Assembly: GCF_004364435.1 (NCBI RefSeq)
Contig: NZ_SOCT01000007.1
Location: 124,001-188,000, forward strand
Length of the DNA stretch: 64,000 bases
Origin: Pseudomonas sp. LP_7_YM
Lineage (GTDB): Bacteria > Pseudomonadota > Gammaproteobacteria > Pseudomonadales > Pseudomonadaceae
Direction: 5' to 3'
In this document: positions 8,134 through 16,584 of the stretch, piece after piece
Layout of the letters: each line of letters begins with the position of its first letter
How positions within the stretch are numbered: position 1 is the first letter of the stretch
Program-made: the position numbers and the translations under genes
The notes under the pieces: model-generated
The model's database searches: none
Told to the model about the DNA's origin: nothing
Seen by the model: only the letters and a program-made list of their open reading frames with translations

Positions 8134-9030
8134 GTGAGTCTCACAGTCATTCGGCAGCGTACGTTTTCAGCAAGTTTTCCACGTCTGGTGATTGGCATTG
8201 CCCTGAGTGTCCTTCTGGTCGGCTGCTCCAGCACACCAAAGGGAGGAGTGCGTGTCGTCGATCGCAATGGCGGTAAAACGGCGGCACCCACTCGGCAACC
8301 CGTGACGACCGGTCAGTATGTCGTTAAGCGCGGCGATACGCTGTTTTCCATTGCTTTCCGTTACGGTTGGGACTGGAAAGCCTTGGCCGCCCGTAACAAT
8401 GTTCCCGAGCCCTACACCATTCATGTCGGTCAGACGATTCGCTTCGATGGGCGTTCGAATTCATCTTCTACCGCGGTTGTTGGCGCCCCGGTGGTTGTTC
8501 CTCAAACCACCACCGGCAATTCCAGCTCTGCTTCCGGGTCAATTAAAACCACGGTGATTACACGGCCTGTTGAGGGCAGTTCAGGTGGCAATGGGGCGCC
8601 ATCGACAAGCCCGATAAACACGCCTGTAAACACTCCGGTCGTTGCTGGAGCGCGGTCGGCGAGCGGTTGGGCGTGGCCTGCGAGCGGTGTTTTAATCAGT
8701 AAATTTTCTTCAAACGGTAGTTTGAATAAAGGCATTGATATCGCGGGTGATTTGGGACAGCCTGTTTTGGCAGCGTCTGATGGTTCAGTGGTATACGCCG
8801 GGAGTGGATTGCGGGGCTACGGCGAATTAATCATCATCAAACACAGCGATACCTACGTCAGTGCTTACGGTCACAACCGCAGGCTCTTGGTTCGGGAGGG
8901 GCAACAGGTCAAGGCAGGGCAGGCAATTGCCGAGATGGGGTCCACGGGGACTGACCGAGTGAAGCTGCATTTTGAGATTCGCCGTCAGGGTAAGCCGGTA
9001 GACCCACTGGAATTCTTGCCACGTCGTTGA
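8134..9030 (+). CDS. nlpD: Lipoprotein NlpD: LysM plus degenerate LytM (M23) domain
   Basis: Outer-membrane lipoprotein that activates cell-separation amidases at the septum. It has a signal sequence with lipobox LLVGC (residues ~27-31), a LysM domain opening YVVKRGDTLFSIAF (about 63-107), a Ser/Thr/Gly-rich linker, and a C-terminal LytM domain (about 185-298). The LytM metal ligands are altered: HxGxD reads NKGID and HxH reads KLH, as in enzymatically dead NlpD activators. The start codon is GTG after AAAGGGAG. In Pseudomonas and E. coli the main rpoS promoter lies within nlpD. Confidence 0.95.
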   Translation: MSLTVIRQRTFSASFPRLVIGIALSVLLVGCSSTPKGGVRVVDRNGGKTAAPTRQPVTTGQYVVKRGDTLFSIAFRYGWDWKALAARNNVPEPYTIHVGQTIRFDGRSNSSSTAVVGAPVVVPQTTTGNSSSASGSIKTTVITRPVEGSSGGNGAPSTSPINTPVNTPVVAGARSASGWAWPASGVLISKFSSNGSLNKGIDIAGDLGQPVLAASDGSVVYAGSGLRGYGELIIIKHSDTYVSAYGHNRRLLVREGQQVKAGQAIAEMGSTGTDRVKLHFEIRRQGKPVDPLEFLPRR

Positions 9031-9134
9031 TCGGTTACCAGTCTGTTCCTGTCGTAGAGGGGACAGGCTCAGGTGATGCCAAGGAAAAAGGCGCCACTGG
9101 AGCTTGAGGTCGAACTCACCAAAGGACTATAACA

Positions 9135-10139
9135 ATGGCTCTCAACAGAGAATTGCCGGAGTTTGACATAGACGATGAGGTTCTCCTTATGGAGCCCGAG
9201 ATCGTCCTGGATTCTGCAGCGGATGAGAAGCCAGCTACACCTTCTGTTCGTGCAAGGACCAAAAACTCCGCAGCACTCAAGCAACACAAATACATCGATT
9301 ACACGCGGGCACTGGATGCCACGCAGCTTTACCTCAACGAGATCGGCTTCTCCCCTTTACTGTCTCCGGAAGAAGAGGTTCATTTTGCGCGATTGTCGCA
9401 AAAAGGGGACCCGGCCGGGCGCAAGCGCATGATTGAGAGCAATCTGCGGCTAGTGGTTAAAATTGCCAGACGCTATGTCAATCGTGGCCTTTCGTTGCTG
9501 GATCTCATTGAGGAGGGCAACCTTGGCCTCATCCGGGCGGTTGAGAAATTCGATCCGGAGCGTGGTTTCCGATTCTCGACATATGCAACCTGGTGGATCC
9601 GTCAGACCATCGAGCGCGCGATCATGAATCAGACGCGGACCATCCGCCTGCCGATTCATGTGGTCAAAGAGCTCAATGTCTACCTGCGGGCAGCGCGGGA
9701 GTTGACCCAGAAACTCGATCACGAGCCTTCACCGGAAGAGATCGCCAACCTGCTCGAAAAGCCGGTAGGCGAAGTCAAGCGTATGTTGGGCCTCAATGAG
9801 CGGGTGTCCTCGGTGGATGTGTCTCTTGGCCCTGACTCCGACAAGACGTTGCTCGACACGCTGACCGATGATCGGCCTACCGACCCGTGCGAGTTGCTGC
9901 AGGACGATGATCTTTCCCAGAGCATCGATCAGTGGTTGTCCGAGTTGACTGACAAACAACGTGAAGTGGTTATACGTCGTTTCGGCTTGCGCGGGCATGA
10001 GAGCAGCACACTGGAAGACGTAGGTCTTGAGATCGGCCTGACTCGCGAGCGCGTGCGGCAGATTCAGGTCGAGGGGCTGAAGCGCTTACGGGAAATTCTA
10101 GAAAAGAACGGGTTGTCCAGTGAGTCCCTTTTCCAATGA
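9135..10139 (+). CDS. rpoS: RNA polymerase sigma factor RpoS
   Basis: The stationary-phase and general stress sigma factor. The 334-residue protein shows sigma-70 region 1.2 (DATQLYLNEIGFSPLL), region 2 with FSTYATWWIRQTIERAI, region 3, and region 4.2 helix-turn-helix (LEDVGLEIGLTRERVRQIQ). It lies 104 bases after nlpD and is followed by its own terminator and the rsmZ gene, the standard Pseudomonas arrangement. Confidence 0.98.
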   Translation: MALNRELPEFDIDDEVLLMEPEIVLDSAADEKPATPSVRARTKNSAALKQHKYIDYTRALDATQLYLNEIGFSPLLSPEEEVHFARLSQKGDPAGRKRMIESNLRLVVKIARRYVNRGLSLLDLIEEGNLGLIRAVEKFDPERGFRFSTYATWWIRQTIERAIMNQTRTIRLPIHVVKELNVYLRAARELTQKLDHEPSPEEIANLLEKPVGEVKRMLGLNERVSSVDVSLGPDSDKTLLDTLTDDRPTDPCELLQDDDLSQSIDQWLSELTDKQREVVIRRFGLRGHESSTLEDVGLEIGLTRERVRQIQVEGLKRLREILEKNGLSSESLFQ

Positions 10140-10181
10140 ACTAGCACTCCATTCCCACAATTAATAGCGAATTAGCTCATC

Positions 10182-10207
10182 AGAAGCTCCAATTAGTTGG
10201 GGCTTCT
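10182..10207 (+). terminator. rpoS terminator
   Basis: A stem AGAAGCTCCAA / TTGGGGCTTCT with a 4-base loop and one T-G pair, followed by a short T-rich stretch, lies 42 bases after the rpoS stop. Confidence 0.75.
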
Positions 10208-10311
10208 TTCATTGTGGCTGATCAATCTGGACACGTGGTGTGGAGACTTAAAAGCTCAACCATCACGTCGGCTCAATGCTCGGTCCAGATGTGAGTTTTT
10301 CTAACTTTGGT

Positions 10312-10329
10312 TGTGAGAAACTTCTTACG
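10312..10329 (+). promoter_or_regulatory. GacA upstream activating sequence of rsmZ
   Basis: TGTGAG-AAACTT-CTTACG resembles the 18-base palindromic GacA box (TGTAAG-N6-CTTACA), with one mismatch per half. Its centre is about 180 bases upstream of the inferred rsmZ start, the distance at which the box is known to act on Pseudomonas rsm RNA promoters. Confidence 0.8.
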
Positions 10330-10467
10330 TGAGGTGTCAGTTAATGCACTATTTCCTGCCAGTGAGCGCCGCTTTGCAAAGAGCGATGTGGTGTATCTGT
10401 TTGATTTAGGTCGTATTTATTTTTTGCGATTAATGGATCCCGGTATTGTTTTGCAAACTCCGGGCTA

Positions 10468-10495
10468 TTGCCATGGTCCGATAATTCACTAAGAT
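10468..10495 (+). promoter_or_regulatory. rsmZ core promoter
   Basis: TTGCCA (10468-10473) and TAAGAT (10490-10495) are spaced 16 bases apart, 7 bases before the first base of the RsmZ hairpin at about 10502. The match to sigma-70 elements is moderate, as expected of an activator-dependent promoter. Confidence 0.65.
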
Positions 10496-10501
10496 CGGAA
10501 C

Positions 10502-10631
10502 TGTACCAACGGATGGGTACAGGCGGTCACGGAAGACTGCTCACGGACATCGCAGGATGCGATTCATCAGGATGATGGAAAAGGAATGAAGGGATTACGG
10601 AAAATGTGGGCGGGTCAAACCGCCCCTTTTT
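10502..10631 (+). ncRNA. rsmZ: RsmZ regulatory RNA
   Basis: Small RNA that sequesters the translational repressors RsmA/CsrA and so relieves repression of secondary metabolism, exoproducts and biofilm genes under the GacS/GacA system. The ~125-base transcript opens with the hairpin TGTACCAACGGATGGGTACA, which exposes a GGA in its loop. Nine GGA motifs occur (first bases at 10511, 10531, 10545, 10555, 10570, 10577, 10583, 10592, 10599). It ends with the GGGCGG-GTCAAA-CCGCCC terminator and T run (10608-10631). Position between rpoS and fdxA is the known rsmZ locus. Confidence 0.93.
10608..10631 (+). terminator. rsmZ intrinsic terminator
   Basis: GGGCGG and CCGCCC form a 6-bp GC stem around a 6-base loop, followed by CTTTTT. 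This defines the 3' end of RsmZ. Confidence 0.9.
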
Positions 10632-10675
10632 CTTACTCGCATGATGCGAGTTACCTCAGACTCAGGTTCAATGTA

Positions 10676-10698
10676 AAAAGGCCCCGGTGGGCCTTTTT
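10676..10698 (-). terminator. fdxA terminator, probably bidirectional
   Basis: AAAAAGGCCC..GGGCCTTTTT stem with A run and T run on the two sides, 26 bases beyond the fdxA stop on the minus strand. The symmetric form could also back up the rsmZ terminator. Confidence 0.85.
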
Positions 10699-10723
10699 AC
10701 ATTTCCGGGCGTCGTTAAAGAGC

Positions 10724-11047
10724 TTATCGCTCCAGGTTAGCGATCTTGCCAGGCTTGCCATCCCACTCCGCAGCATCCGGCAGTGAATCTTTTTTCTCGG
10801 TAATGTTGGGCCAGACATCTGCAAGCTCAGCGTTAAGCTCAATGAAACTCTCCATGCCGGCCGGAATCTCGTCTTCCGAGAAAATCGCGACGGCAGGGCA
10901 TTCAGGCTCGCAAAGCGCGCAATCGATGCACTCGTCCGGGTGAATTACCAGGAAGTTTGGGCCTTCGTAAAAGCAGTCCACCGGACAGACTTCTACGCAG
11001 TCGGTGTACTTGCACTTGATGCAGTTGTCGGTGACGACGAAGGTCAT
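10724..11047 (-). CDS. fdxA: 7Fe ferredoxin FdxA
   Basis: A 107-residue cytoplasmic electron carrier with one [3Fe-4S] and one [4Fe-4S] cluster. The first cluster region reads CIKCKYTDCVEVCPVDCF and the second CIDCALCEPECPA, the Azotobacter FdI-type pattern. GAGGAGAA precedes the ATG. It is encoded opposite to rpoS/rsmZ and downstream of mutS on the same strand, with a 230-base gap. Confidence 0.96.
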   Translation of the reverse strand: MTFVVTDNCIKCKYTDCVEVCPVDCFYEGPNFLVIHPDECIDCALCEPECPAVAIFSEDEIPAGMESFIELNAELADVWPNITEKKDSLPDAAEWDGKPGKIANLER

Positions 11048-11277
11048 TTCTAATTTTCTCCTCAGGCGGCGGCAGCAGAGCCCTTCACGTCAGGGTTGCT
11101 CGGTTGGGATCGATCCCGGGCCATTCAGAACACAGTCAGCCCCGCCCTCTGTCAACAGGACACAAGGGCATGGTTTGGTTCGCCATGTTCGAACGCGGCT
11201 CGGAACCCGTACAGTAAGGCGCAAGACCGCACCGTACCCAAACCGCGCGGGATTCTAACAGCTTGTTGCGCATACCG

Positions 11278-13857
11278 TTAGATCCGGTTTTGCAGTCCAT
11301 ATAACCATTCGATTGCCTGGCGCGGCGTCATGTCGTCGATTTTCAGCGTCGACAGCTCCTCCAGGACAGGGTGCGGCAGGACAGCGAACATGTCGGCCTG
11401 CTGCGGTGCAGGCGCCTTACCGGATTTTGGTTTGTGCTGCTCATGGGGCAGGCTGGTTGTTTCCAGGCGCTGCAAATGCTCTTTGGCGCGGGTGATCACT
11501 TTGGCTGGAACCCCCGCCAGTTGCGCCACGGCCAACCCATAGCTTTGGCTCGCAGGCCCTGGGAGCACGCGGTGCAGAAACACGATGCGCTCGTTATGTT
11601 CGGTGGCGTTGAGGTGCACGTTTGCCACCAAAGGTTCGCTATCCGGGAGCACTGTCAGCTCGAAATAATGGGTGGCGAACAGGGTGTAGGCGCGAAGCTG
11701 GGCCAGACACTCTGCCGCCGCCCAGGCCAACGATAGACCGTCGAACGTGCTGGTCCCGCGTCCGACTTCATCCATTAGCACCAGACTCTTGTCGGTAGCG
11801 TTGTGCAGGATGTTGGCCGTTTCGCTCATTTCCACCATGAATGTCGACCGGCCACCGGCCAGGTCATCGCTGGAGCCGATGCGGGTGAAAATGCGGTCGA
11901 CCAGGGACAGCTCGCAGCTGGCGGCCGGAACGAAACTGCCGATGTGGGCCAGCAGCACGATCAAGGCGGTCTGACGCATGTAGGTGGATTTACCGCCCAT
12001 GTTGGGACCGGTGATCACTAACATGCGGGTGTTGTCGTTCAAATCCAGATCATTGGCCACGAAGGGTGACGTCAGAACCTGTTCGACCACCGGATGACGC
12101 CCTTGCTCGATGCGCATGCAGGGTTCGTCGGTAAAGCGTGGGCAGTTCAAGTCCAGACTCAGCGCTCGCTCTGCAAGATTGCTCAAGACATCCAGTTCGG
12201 CCAGGGCCGCAGCAGTGTCCTGCAGTGGCGCGAGATGGCCGATAAGGTCCTCCAGCAGTGCTTCGTAAAGCATCTTTTCCCGAGCCAGAGCGCGACTTTT
12301 GGCGGACAAGGCTTTGTCTTCGAACTCTTTCAGCTCCGGTGTGATGAAGCGTTCGGCGCCCTTGAGCGTCTGGCGACGAATGTAGTCGGCGGGCGCCTGC
12401 TCGGCCTGCTTGCTCGGCAGCTCGATGAAGTAGCCGTGTACACGGTTGTAGCCGACCTTGAGATTGGCAAGTCCTGTACGGGCCTTCTCGCGGGTTTCCA
12501 GATCAATCAGGAACTGACCGGCGTTTTCGCTGAGCGACAGCAATTCGTCCAGTTCGCCGTCGTAGCCGGTTTTCAGCACGCCACCGTCGCGGATGACCGC
12601 AGGTGGGTTGTCAATGATCGCCCGCTGCAGCAGATCGGCGAGTTCCGGGTAGGTGCCAGCCGTTTTGGCCAGCTGTTGGATATGAGGAGCCTCGAGCTCG
12701 GCCAGCGCCAGTTGCAACTCTGGCAGTGCCCCAAGGGCGTCACGCAGGCGCGCCAGATCCCGTGGCCGGGCATTACGTAAACCGATTCGGGCAAGAATCC
12801 GCTCGATATCGCCGATTTCCTTGAGCTGGGGTTGCAGATTCTCGAATCGGTAGCGTTCGAGGAAGCAGCCGATCGATTCCTGCCGCGCCTGTAGCACTTT
12901 CAAATCACGCAGCGGCCGATTCAGCCAGCGGGTCAGCAGCCGGGTCGCCATCGCGGTCTGGCAGCAGTCCATGACTGACTGCAATGTATTGTCGCGACCT
13001 CCGGCCAGGTTGATGTCCAGCTCCAGATTGCGACGACTGGCGCCGTCAAGGATAACCGTGTCGTCCATACGCTCGTGACGCAGGCTGCGCAAGTGGGGTA
13101 GGGCAGTACGCTGAGTCTCCTTTGCATAGCCTAATAGGCAGCCAGCTGCGCCGATGGCCAGGGTCAGCGCTTCACAACCGAAGCCTTTGAGGTCCTGTGT
13201 CGAGAATTGTTGACACAGACTCTTATGCGCCGTGTCCCGTTCGAAATCCCAAGGCGCGCGACGACGAGAGCCCCGGCGCTTCTCGGCGGGCAGACCCTGA
13301 GGCCAGTCATCCGGGATAAGTAATTCAACCGGGTTAATGCGTTCGAGTTCGGCCAGCAGATTCTCCCAGCCCTTGATTTCCTGAACGGTGAAGTTACCGC
13401 TGGTGATGTCCAGCACCGCCAGGCCAAACAGACGTTCGTCACCCAGCACGGCAGCGATCAGGTTGTCGCGACGTTCGTCGAGCAAGGCTTCATCGCTCAC
13501 AGTCCCTGGGGTGATGATACGTACCACTTGACGTTCGACGGGGCCTTTGCTGGTGGCCGGATCGCCGATTTGCTCACAGATCACCACCGATTCGCCCAGC
13601 TTCACCAGCTTGGCCAGATAGCCTTCGGCGGCATGATAAGGAATTCCGCACATGGGAATGCTTTGGCCTGCCGATTGGCCGCGTGCGGTTAGGGTAATGT
13701 CCAGCAGCTTGGCAGCCTTCTTGGCGTCTTCGTAGAAAATTTCATAGAAGTCGCCCATTCGATAGAACATCAGCTGTTCCGGATGCTGGTTTTTCAGCCT
13801 CCAGTACTGTTGCATCATTGGGGTGTGCGAAGAGAGATCGGAAATTGCTTTATTCAT
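11278..13857 (-). CDS. mutS: DNA mismatch repair protein MutS
   Basis: ATPase that recognises base-base mismatches and small loops and starts methyl-independent or MutL-directed repair. The 859-residue start at 13857 gives MNKAISDLSSHTPMMQQYWRLK; a longer in-frame start at 13920 adds 21 residues that do not look like MutS. The mismatch-reading Phe motif is YRMGDFYEIFYEDAK (about residues 31-45). Walker A is GPNMGGKSTYMRQ near residue 615, and Walker B/D-loop is LMDEVGRGTSTFDGLS. The C-terminal dimerisation end is complete. Confidence 0.97.
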   Translation of the reverse strand: MNKAISDLSSHTPMMQQYWRLKNQHPEQLMFYRMGDFYEIFYEDAKKAAKLLDITLTARGQSAGQSIPMCGIPYHAAEGYLAKLVKLGESVVICEQIGDPATSKGPVERQVVRIITPGTVSDEALLDERRDNLIAAVLGDERLFGLAVLDITSGNFTVQEIKGWENLLAELERINPVELLIPDDWPQGLPAEKRRGSRRRAPWDFERDTAHKSLCQQFSTQDLKGFGCEALTLAIGAAGCLLGYAKETQRTALPHLRSLRHERMDDTVILDGASRRNLELDINLAGGRDNTLQSVMDCCQTAMATRLLTRWLNRPLRDLKVLQARQESIGCFLERYRFENLQPQLKEIGDIERILARIGLRNARPRDLARLRDALGALPELQLALAELEAPHIQQLAKTAGTYPELADLLQRAIIDNPPAVIRDGGVLKTGYDGELDELLSLSENAGQFLIDLETREKARTGLANLKVGYNRVHGYFIELPSKQAEQAPADYIRRQTLKGAERFITPELKEFEDKALSAKSRALAREKMLYEALLEDLIGHLAPLQDTAAALAELDVLSNLAERALSLDLNCPRFTDEPCMRIEQGRHPVVEQVLTSPFVANDLDLNDNTRMLVITGPNMGGKSTYMRQTALIVLLAHIGSFVPAASCELSLVDRIFTRIGSSDDLAGGRSTFMVEMSETANILHNATDKSLVLMDEVGRGTSTFDGLSLAWAAAECLAQLRAYTLFATHYFELTVLPDSEPLVANVHLNATEHNERIVFLHRVLPGPASQSYGLAVAQLAGVPAKVITRAKEHLQRLETTSLPHEQHKPKSGKAPAPQQADMFAVLPHPVLEELSTLKIDDMTPRQAIEWLYGLQNRI

Positions 13858-14108
13858 CAGTTCTTTAGGCAAATTCGTTGGAAGATTTGGGCAAATGGGG
13901 AGTGCCGCGTGGGACGCCACCTACGTGGGCCAACGCCGGGTCCGATTGCTTTTGCGATGGGCGCAAGGTTACCACGCACGTTCGTCAGCCGCAGGTTTGG
14001 CTCATTCGTCACCACTCGTTTCAGCCTCTATATAAGGCTCGCGTAGCTGTCTAGGCTACGGGGGCAGCTGTCCGATTCGGAACGGCGTTGTCAAAAAAGG
14101 AGCTTTAT

Positions 14109-14261
14109 ATGCGACGTAAACGGGGTAGGGACGCAACCAATGGGCGCTTCATCACGCTTGAAGAGGCACAGCAGCGTCCTCGGGAAACAATCGTTGAAAC
14201 GGTCAGGAAACCCTGTCCGAAAGAGAAGAAACCGCTCGCCAAGCAACAGGAGTCTGCTTAG
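14109..14261 (+). CDS. Small basic protein, 50 residues, unknown function
   Basis: A short reading frame with an excellent ribosome-binding site (AAAAGGAG, 5-6 bases before the ATG). The product is very basic: it opens MRRKRGRDATNGRFITLEEA and ends KKPLAKQQESA, with a run of Lys/Arg/Pro near the C terminus and a single Cys. No membrane segment or signal is present. It is preceded by a stretch rich in inverted AGCC/GGCT and stands alone between divergent mutS and pncC. I recall similar short frames in other pseudomonads but do not know a function. Confidence 0.65.
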   Translation: MRRKRGRDATNGRFITLEEAQQRPRETIVETVRKPCPKEKKPLAKQQESA

Positions 14262-14363
14262 ATGATCTGGCAGGCGCGGTTGCCATCCACGCCGCGTCTG
14301 TCTTGCGCAAGCGCTGCGCTCGTGTAGCGTATCCCTGTCGCTCTAATGTTACGGAGAGTTTCT

Positions 14364-14864
14364 GTGGACAATATCACTCAACTGGCAGCTGCATTGGGCA
14401 AGCACCTGCTGCAAGCCCGGGCGCAGGTGAGCACCGCCGAATCCTGCACCGGCGGCGGTATCGCTGAGGCCATTACACGTATCGCCGGCAGTTCGGCCTG
14501 GTTCGAAGCCGGTTATGTGACTTACTCCAATCGGCAGAAGACCTGCCAACTCGGTGTCGATGGAGAGTTATTTGGGCGTGTCGGTGCCGTCAGTCGGGAA
14601 GTCGTCGAAGCCATGGCGCGGGGCGCCCAGGTCAACAGCTGCGCACGGTTCTCGGTTGCGGTCAGCGGCGTCGCCGGCCCAGACGGTGGCTCTGCACAAA
14701 AGCCGGTGGGCACCGTATGGATTTGTTGGGGCGTGGACGAACAGCTGATCACCGAGCGCTTTCAGTTCACCGGAGATCGCGACGCGGTGCGTCGACAGAC
14801 GGTGAAGTCCGCTCTGGAAGGGCTGATCCGGCTCACGTGTGGAGAAATACCAAATCGGGGGTAG
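14364..14864 (+). CDS. pncC: Nicotinamide-nucleotide amidohydrolase (CinA C-terminal family)
   Basis: Stand-alone CinA C-terminal domain that deamidates NMN to NaMN in NAD salvage. Motifs: VSTAESCTGGGIAEAIT (~28-44), the WFEAGYVTYSN block and GVAGPDGG with PVGTVWICW. A GTG at 14364, 6-7 bases after GGAGAG, gives the family N terminus and 166 residues; an ATG at 14346 would precede the ribosome-binding site and was rejected. It lies just upstream of recA, the usual place for this gene. Confidence 0.92.
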   Translation: MDNITQLAAALGKHLLQARAQVSTAESCTGGGIAEAITRIAGSSAWFEAGYVTYSNRQKTCQLGVDGELFGRVGAVSREVVEAMARGAQVNSCARFSVAVSGVAGPDGGSAQKPVGTVWICWGVDEQLITERFQFTGDRDAVRRQTVKSALEGLIRLTCGEIPNRG

Positions 14865-14891
14865 GCGCGCGCTTAACCCTGTGGAATAATA

Positions 14892-14907
14892 CTGTCTACT
14901 TATACAG
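14892..14907 (+). promoter_or_regulatory. LexA operator (SOS box) of recA
   Basis: CTGTCTACTTATACAG matches the LexA palindrome CTGT-N8-ACAG exactly at both half-sites. It lies 43 bases before the recA start, so recA (and recX by read-through) should be repressed by LexA and induced by DNA damage. Confidence 0.93.
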
Positions 14908-14949
14908 TTATATCGGCCGTCAGGCCTAACCTATCACGAGAGGACTTCA

Positions 14950-16011
14950 ATGGACGACAACAAGAAGAAAGCCTTGGCTGCGGCCTTGGGTCAGATCGAG
15001 CGCCAGTTCGGCAAAGGTGCCGTAATGCGCATGGGTGACCATGACCGCCAGGCTATTCCTGCTATCTCTACCGGCTCGCTGGGTCTCGATATCGCACTGG
15101 GTATCGGCGGCCTGCCAAAAGGCCGGATCGTTGAAATCTACGGTCCTGAGTCTTCCGGCAAAACCACCATGACCCTGTCGGTCATTGCCGAAGCCCAAAA
15201 GATGGGCGCCACCTGTGCATTCGTCGATGCGGAACACGCCCTCGACCCTGAGTACGCTGGCAAGCTGGGCGTCAACGTTGACGACCTGTTGGTATCGCAG
15301 CCGGACACCGGTGAGCAGGCGCTTGAAATCACCGACATGCTGGTGCGTTCCAACGCCATTGACGTCATCGTCGTCGACTCTGTGGCTGCCTTGGTGCCGA
15401 AGGCCGAGATCGAAGGCGAAATGGGCGACATGCACGTTGGCCTTCAAGCCCGTCTGATGTCCCAGGCGCTGCGCAAGATCACTGGTAACATCAAGAACGC
15501 CAACTGTCTGGTTATCTTCATCAACCAGATCCGTATGAAGATCGGCGTCATGTTCGGCAGCCCGGAAACCACTACCGGTGGTAACGCGCTGAAGTTCTAT
15601 GCCTCGGTTCGTCTGGATATCCGTCGCACCGGCGCGGTTAAAGATGGCGACGAAGTGGTCGGCAGCGAGACTCGCGTCAAGGTCGTCAAGAACAAGGTCG
15701 CTCCTCCGTTCCGTCAGGCTGAATTCCAGATTCTGTACGGCAAGGGCATCTACCGTAACGGCGAGATCATCGACCTGGGCGTGTTGCATGGTCTGCTGGA
15801 GAAATCCGGTGCATGGTACAGCTATCAGGGCAACAAGATAGGTCAGGGTAAAGCCAACTCGGCCAAGTTCCTGCAGGACAATCCGGAAATCGGTGCAACC
15901 CTGGAGAGACAAATCCGTGAAAAGCTTCTGACTGCCAAGCCTGACGTCAAAGCTCAATCGTCTCGCGTTGCTGAAGGCGACGTGGCCGAAGTCGAAGATG
16001 CTGACATCTGA
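14950..16011 (+). CDS. recA: Recombinase RecA
   Basis: Strand-exchange protein and coprotease for LexA self-cleavage. The 353-residue protein has Walker A GPESSGKTT (~66-74), the VDAEHALDP block, Walker B region VIVVDSVAALVP, loop L2 region INQIRMKIGVMFGSPETTTGG and an acidic C-terminal tail (EGDVAEVEDADI). GAGAGGAC precedes the ATG. The recX gene starts 8 bases after the stop. Confidence 0.98.
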   Translation: MDDNKKKALAAALGQIERQFGKGAVMRMGDHDRQAIPAISTGSLGLDIALGIGGLPKGRIVEIYGPESSGKTTMTLSVIAEAQKMGATCAFVDAEHALDPEYAGKLGVNVDDLLVSQPDTGEQALEITDMLVRSNAIDVIVVDSVAALVPKAEIEGEMGDMHVGLQARLMSQALRKITGNIKNANCLVIFINQIRMKIGVMFGSPETTTGGNALKFYASVRLDIRRTGAVKDGDEVVGSETRVKVVKNKVAPPFRQAEFQILYGKGIYRNGEIIDLGVLHGLLEKSGAWYSYQGNKIGQGKANSAKFLQDNPEIGATLERQIREKLLTAKPDVKAQSSRVAEGDVAEVEDADI

Positions 16012-16019
16012 TTTCAGTC

Positions 16020-16487
16020 ATGTCGGTAGAGCTTGACACGCCCCTCGCCGTACGGCGTACTGCAATGGACCTGCTCGCACGTCGCGAGCATGGTCGGGTC
16101 GAGCTGACGCGTAAACTGCGTCAGCGCGGCGCCCCGCCTGAATTGATCGACGCTGCCCTCGACCGTCTAACGGATGAGGGTTTGCTATCCGAATCTCGTT
16201 ACCTCGAAAGCTTTGTTTCCTATCGTGCTCGTTCTGGCTACGGTCCATTGCGTATTCGCGAGGAGTTGGGGCAGCGCGGATTGCAGCGTCCAGACATCGA
16301 GTTGGCACTTCGCGAATGCGGTGTCGACTGGCGAGAAAAGCTGCAGGAATCCTGGCATCGCAAGTTTGGGGGGCGGCTCCCCAAAGACGCGCGCGAGCGA
16401 GGTCAGCAGATGCGATTTCTGAGTTATCGCGGCTATCCTCCAGATCTGATCAGGCGGCTGCTGAGCGGCAAAGGCTACGACGACTGA
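16020..16487 (+). CDS. recX: RecA regulator RecX
   Basis: A 155-residue inhibitor that binds and caps RecA filaments, moderating SOS and recombination. The three tandem three-helix repeats are recognisable, with RREHGRVELTRKLRQRGAP in the first and SYRARSGYGPLRIREELGQRG in the second. It starts 8 bases after recA and most likely shares its SOS-controlled transcript. Confidence 0.94.
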   Translation: MSVELDTPLAVRRTAMDLLARREHGRVELTRKLRQRGAPPELIDAALDRLTDEGLLSESRYLESFVSYRARSGYGPLRIREELGQRGLQRPDIELALRECGVDWREKLQESWHRKFGGRLPKDARERGQQMRFLSYRGYPPDLIRRLLSGKGYDD

Positions 16488-16584
16488 CGATGCCGCCCGG
16501 CATTACTCGATTACTGCACCGCAAGTGTTACCCCCAGAGCTAGTCGGTTGCCTTCACTGGTTCTCGGCCTCGGACTGGCCGCGG

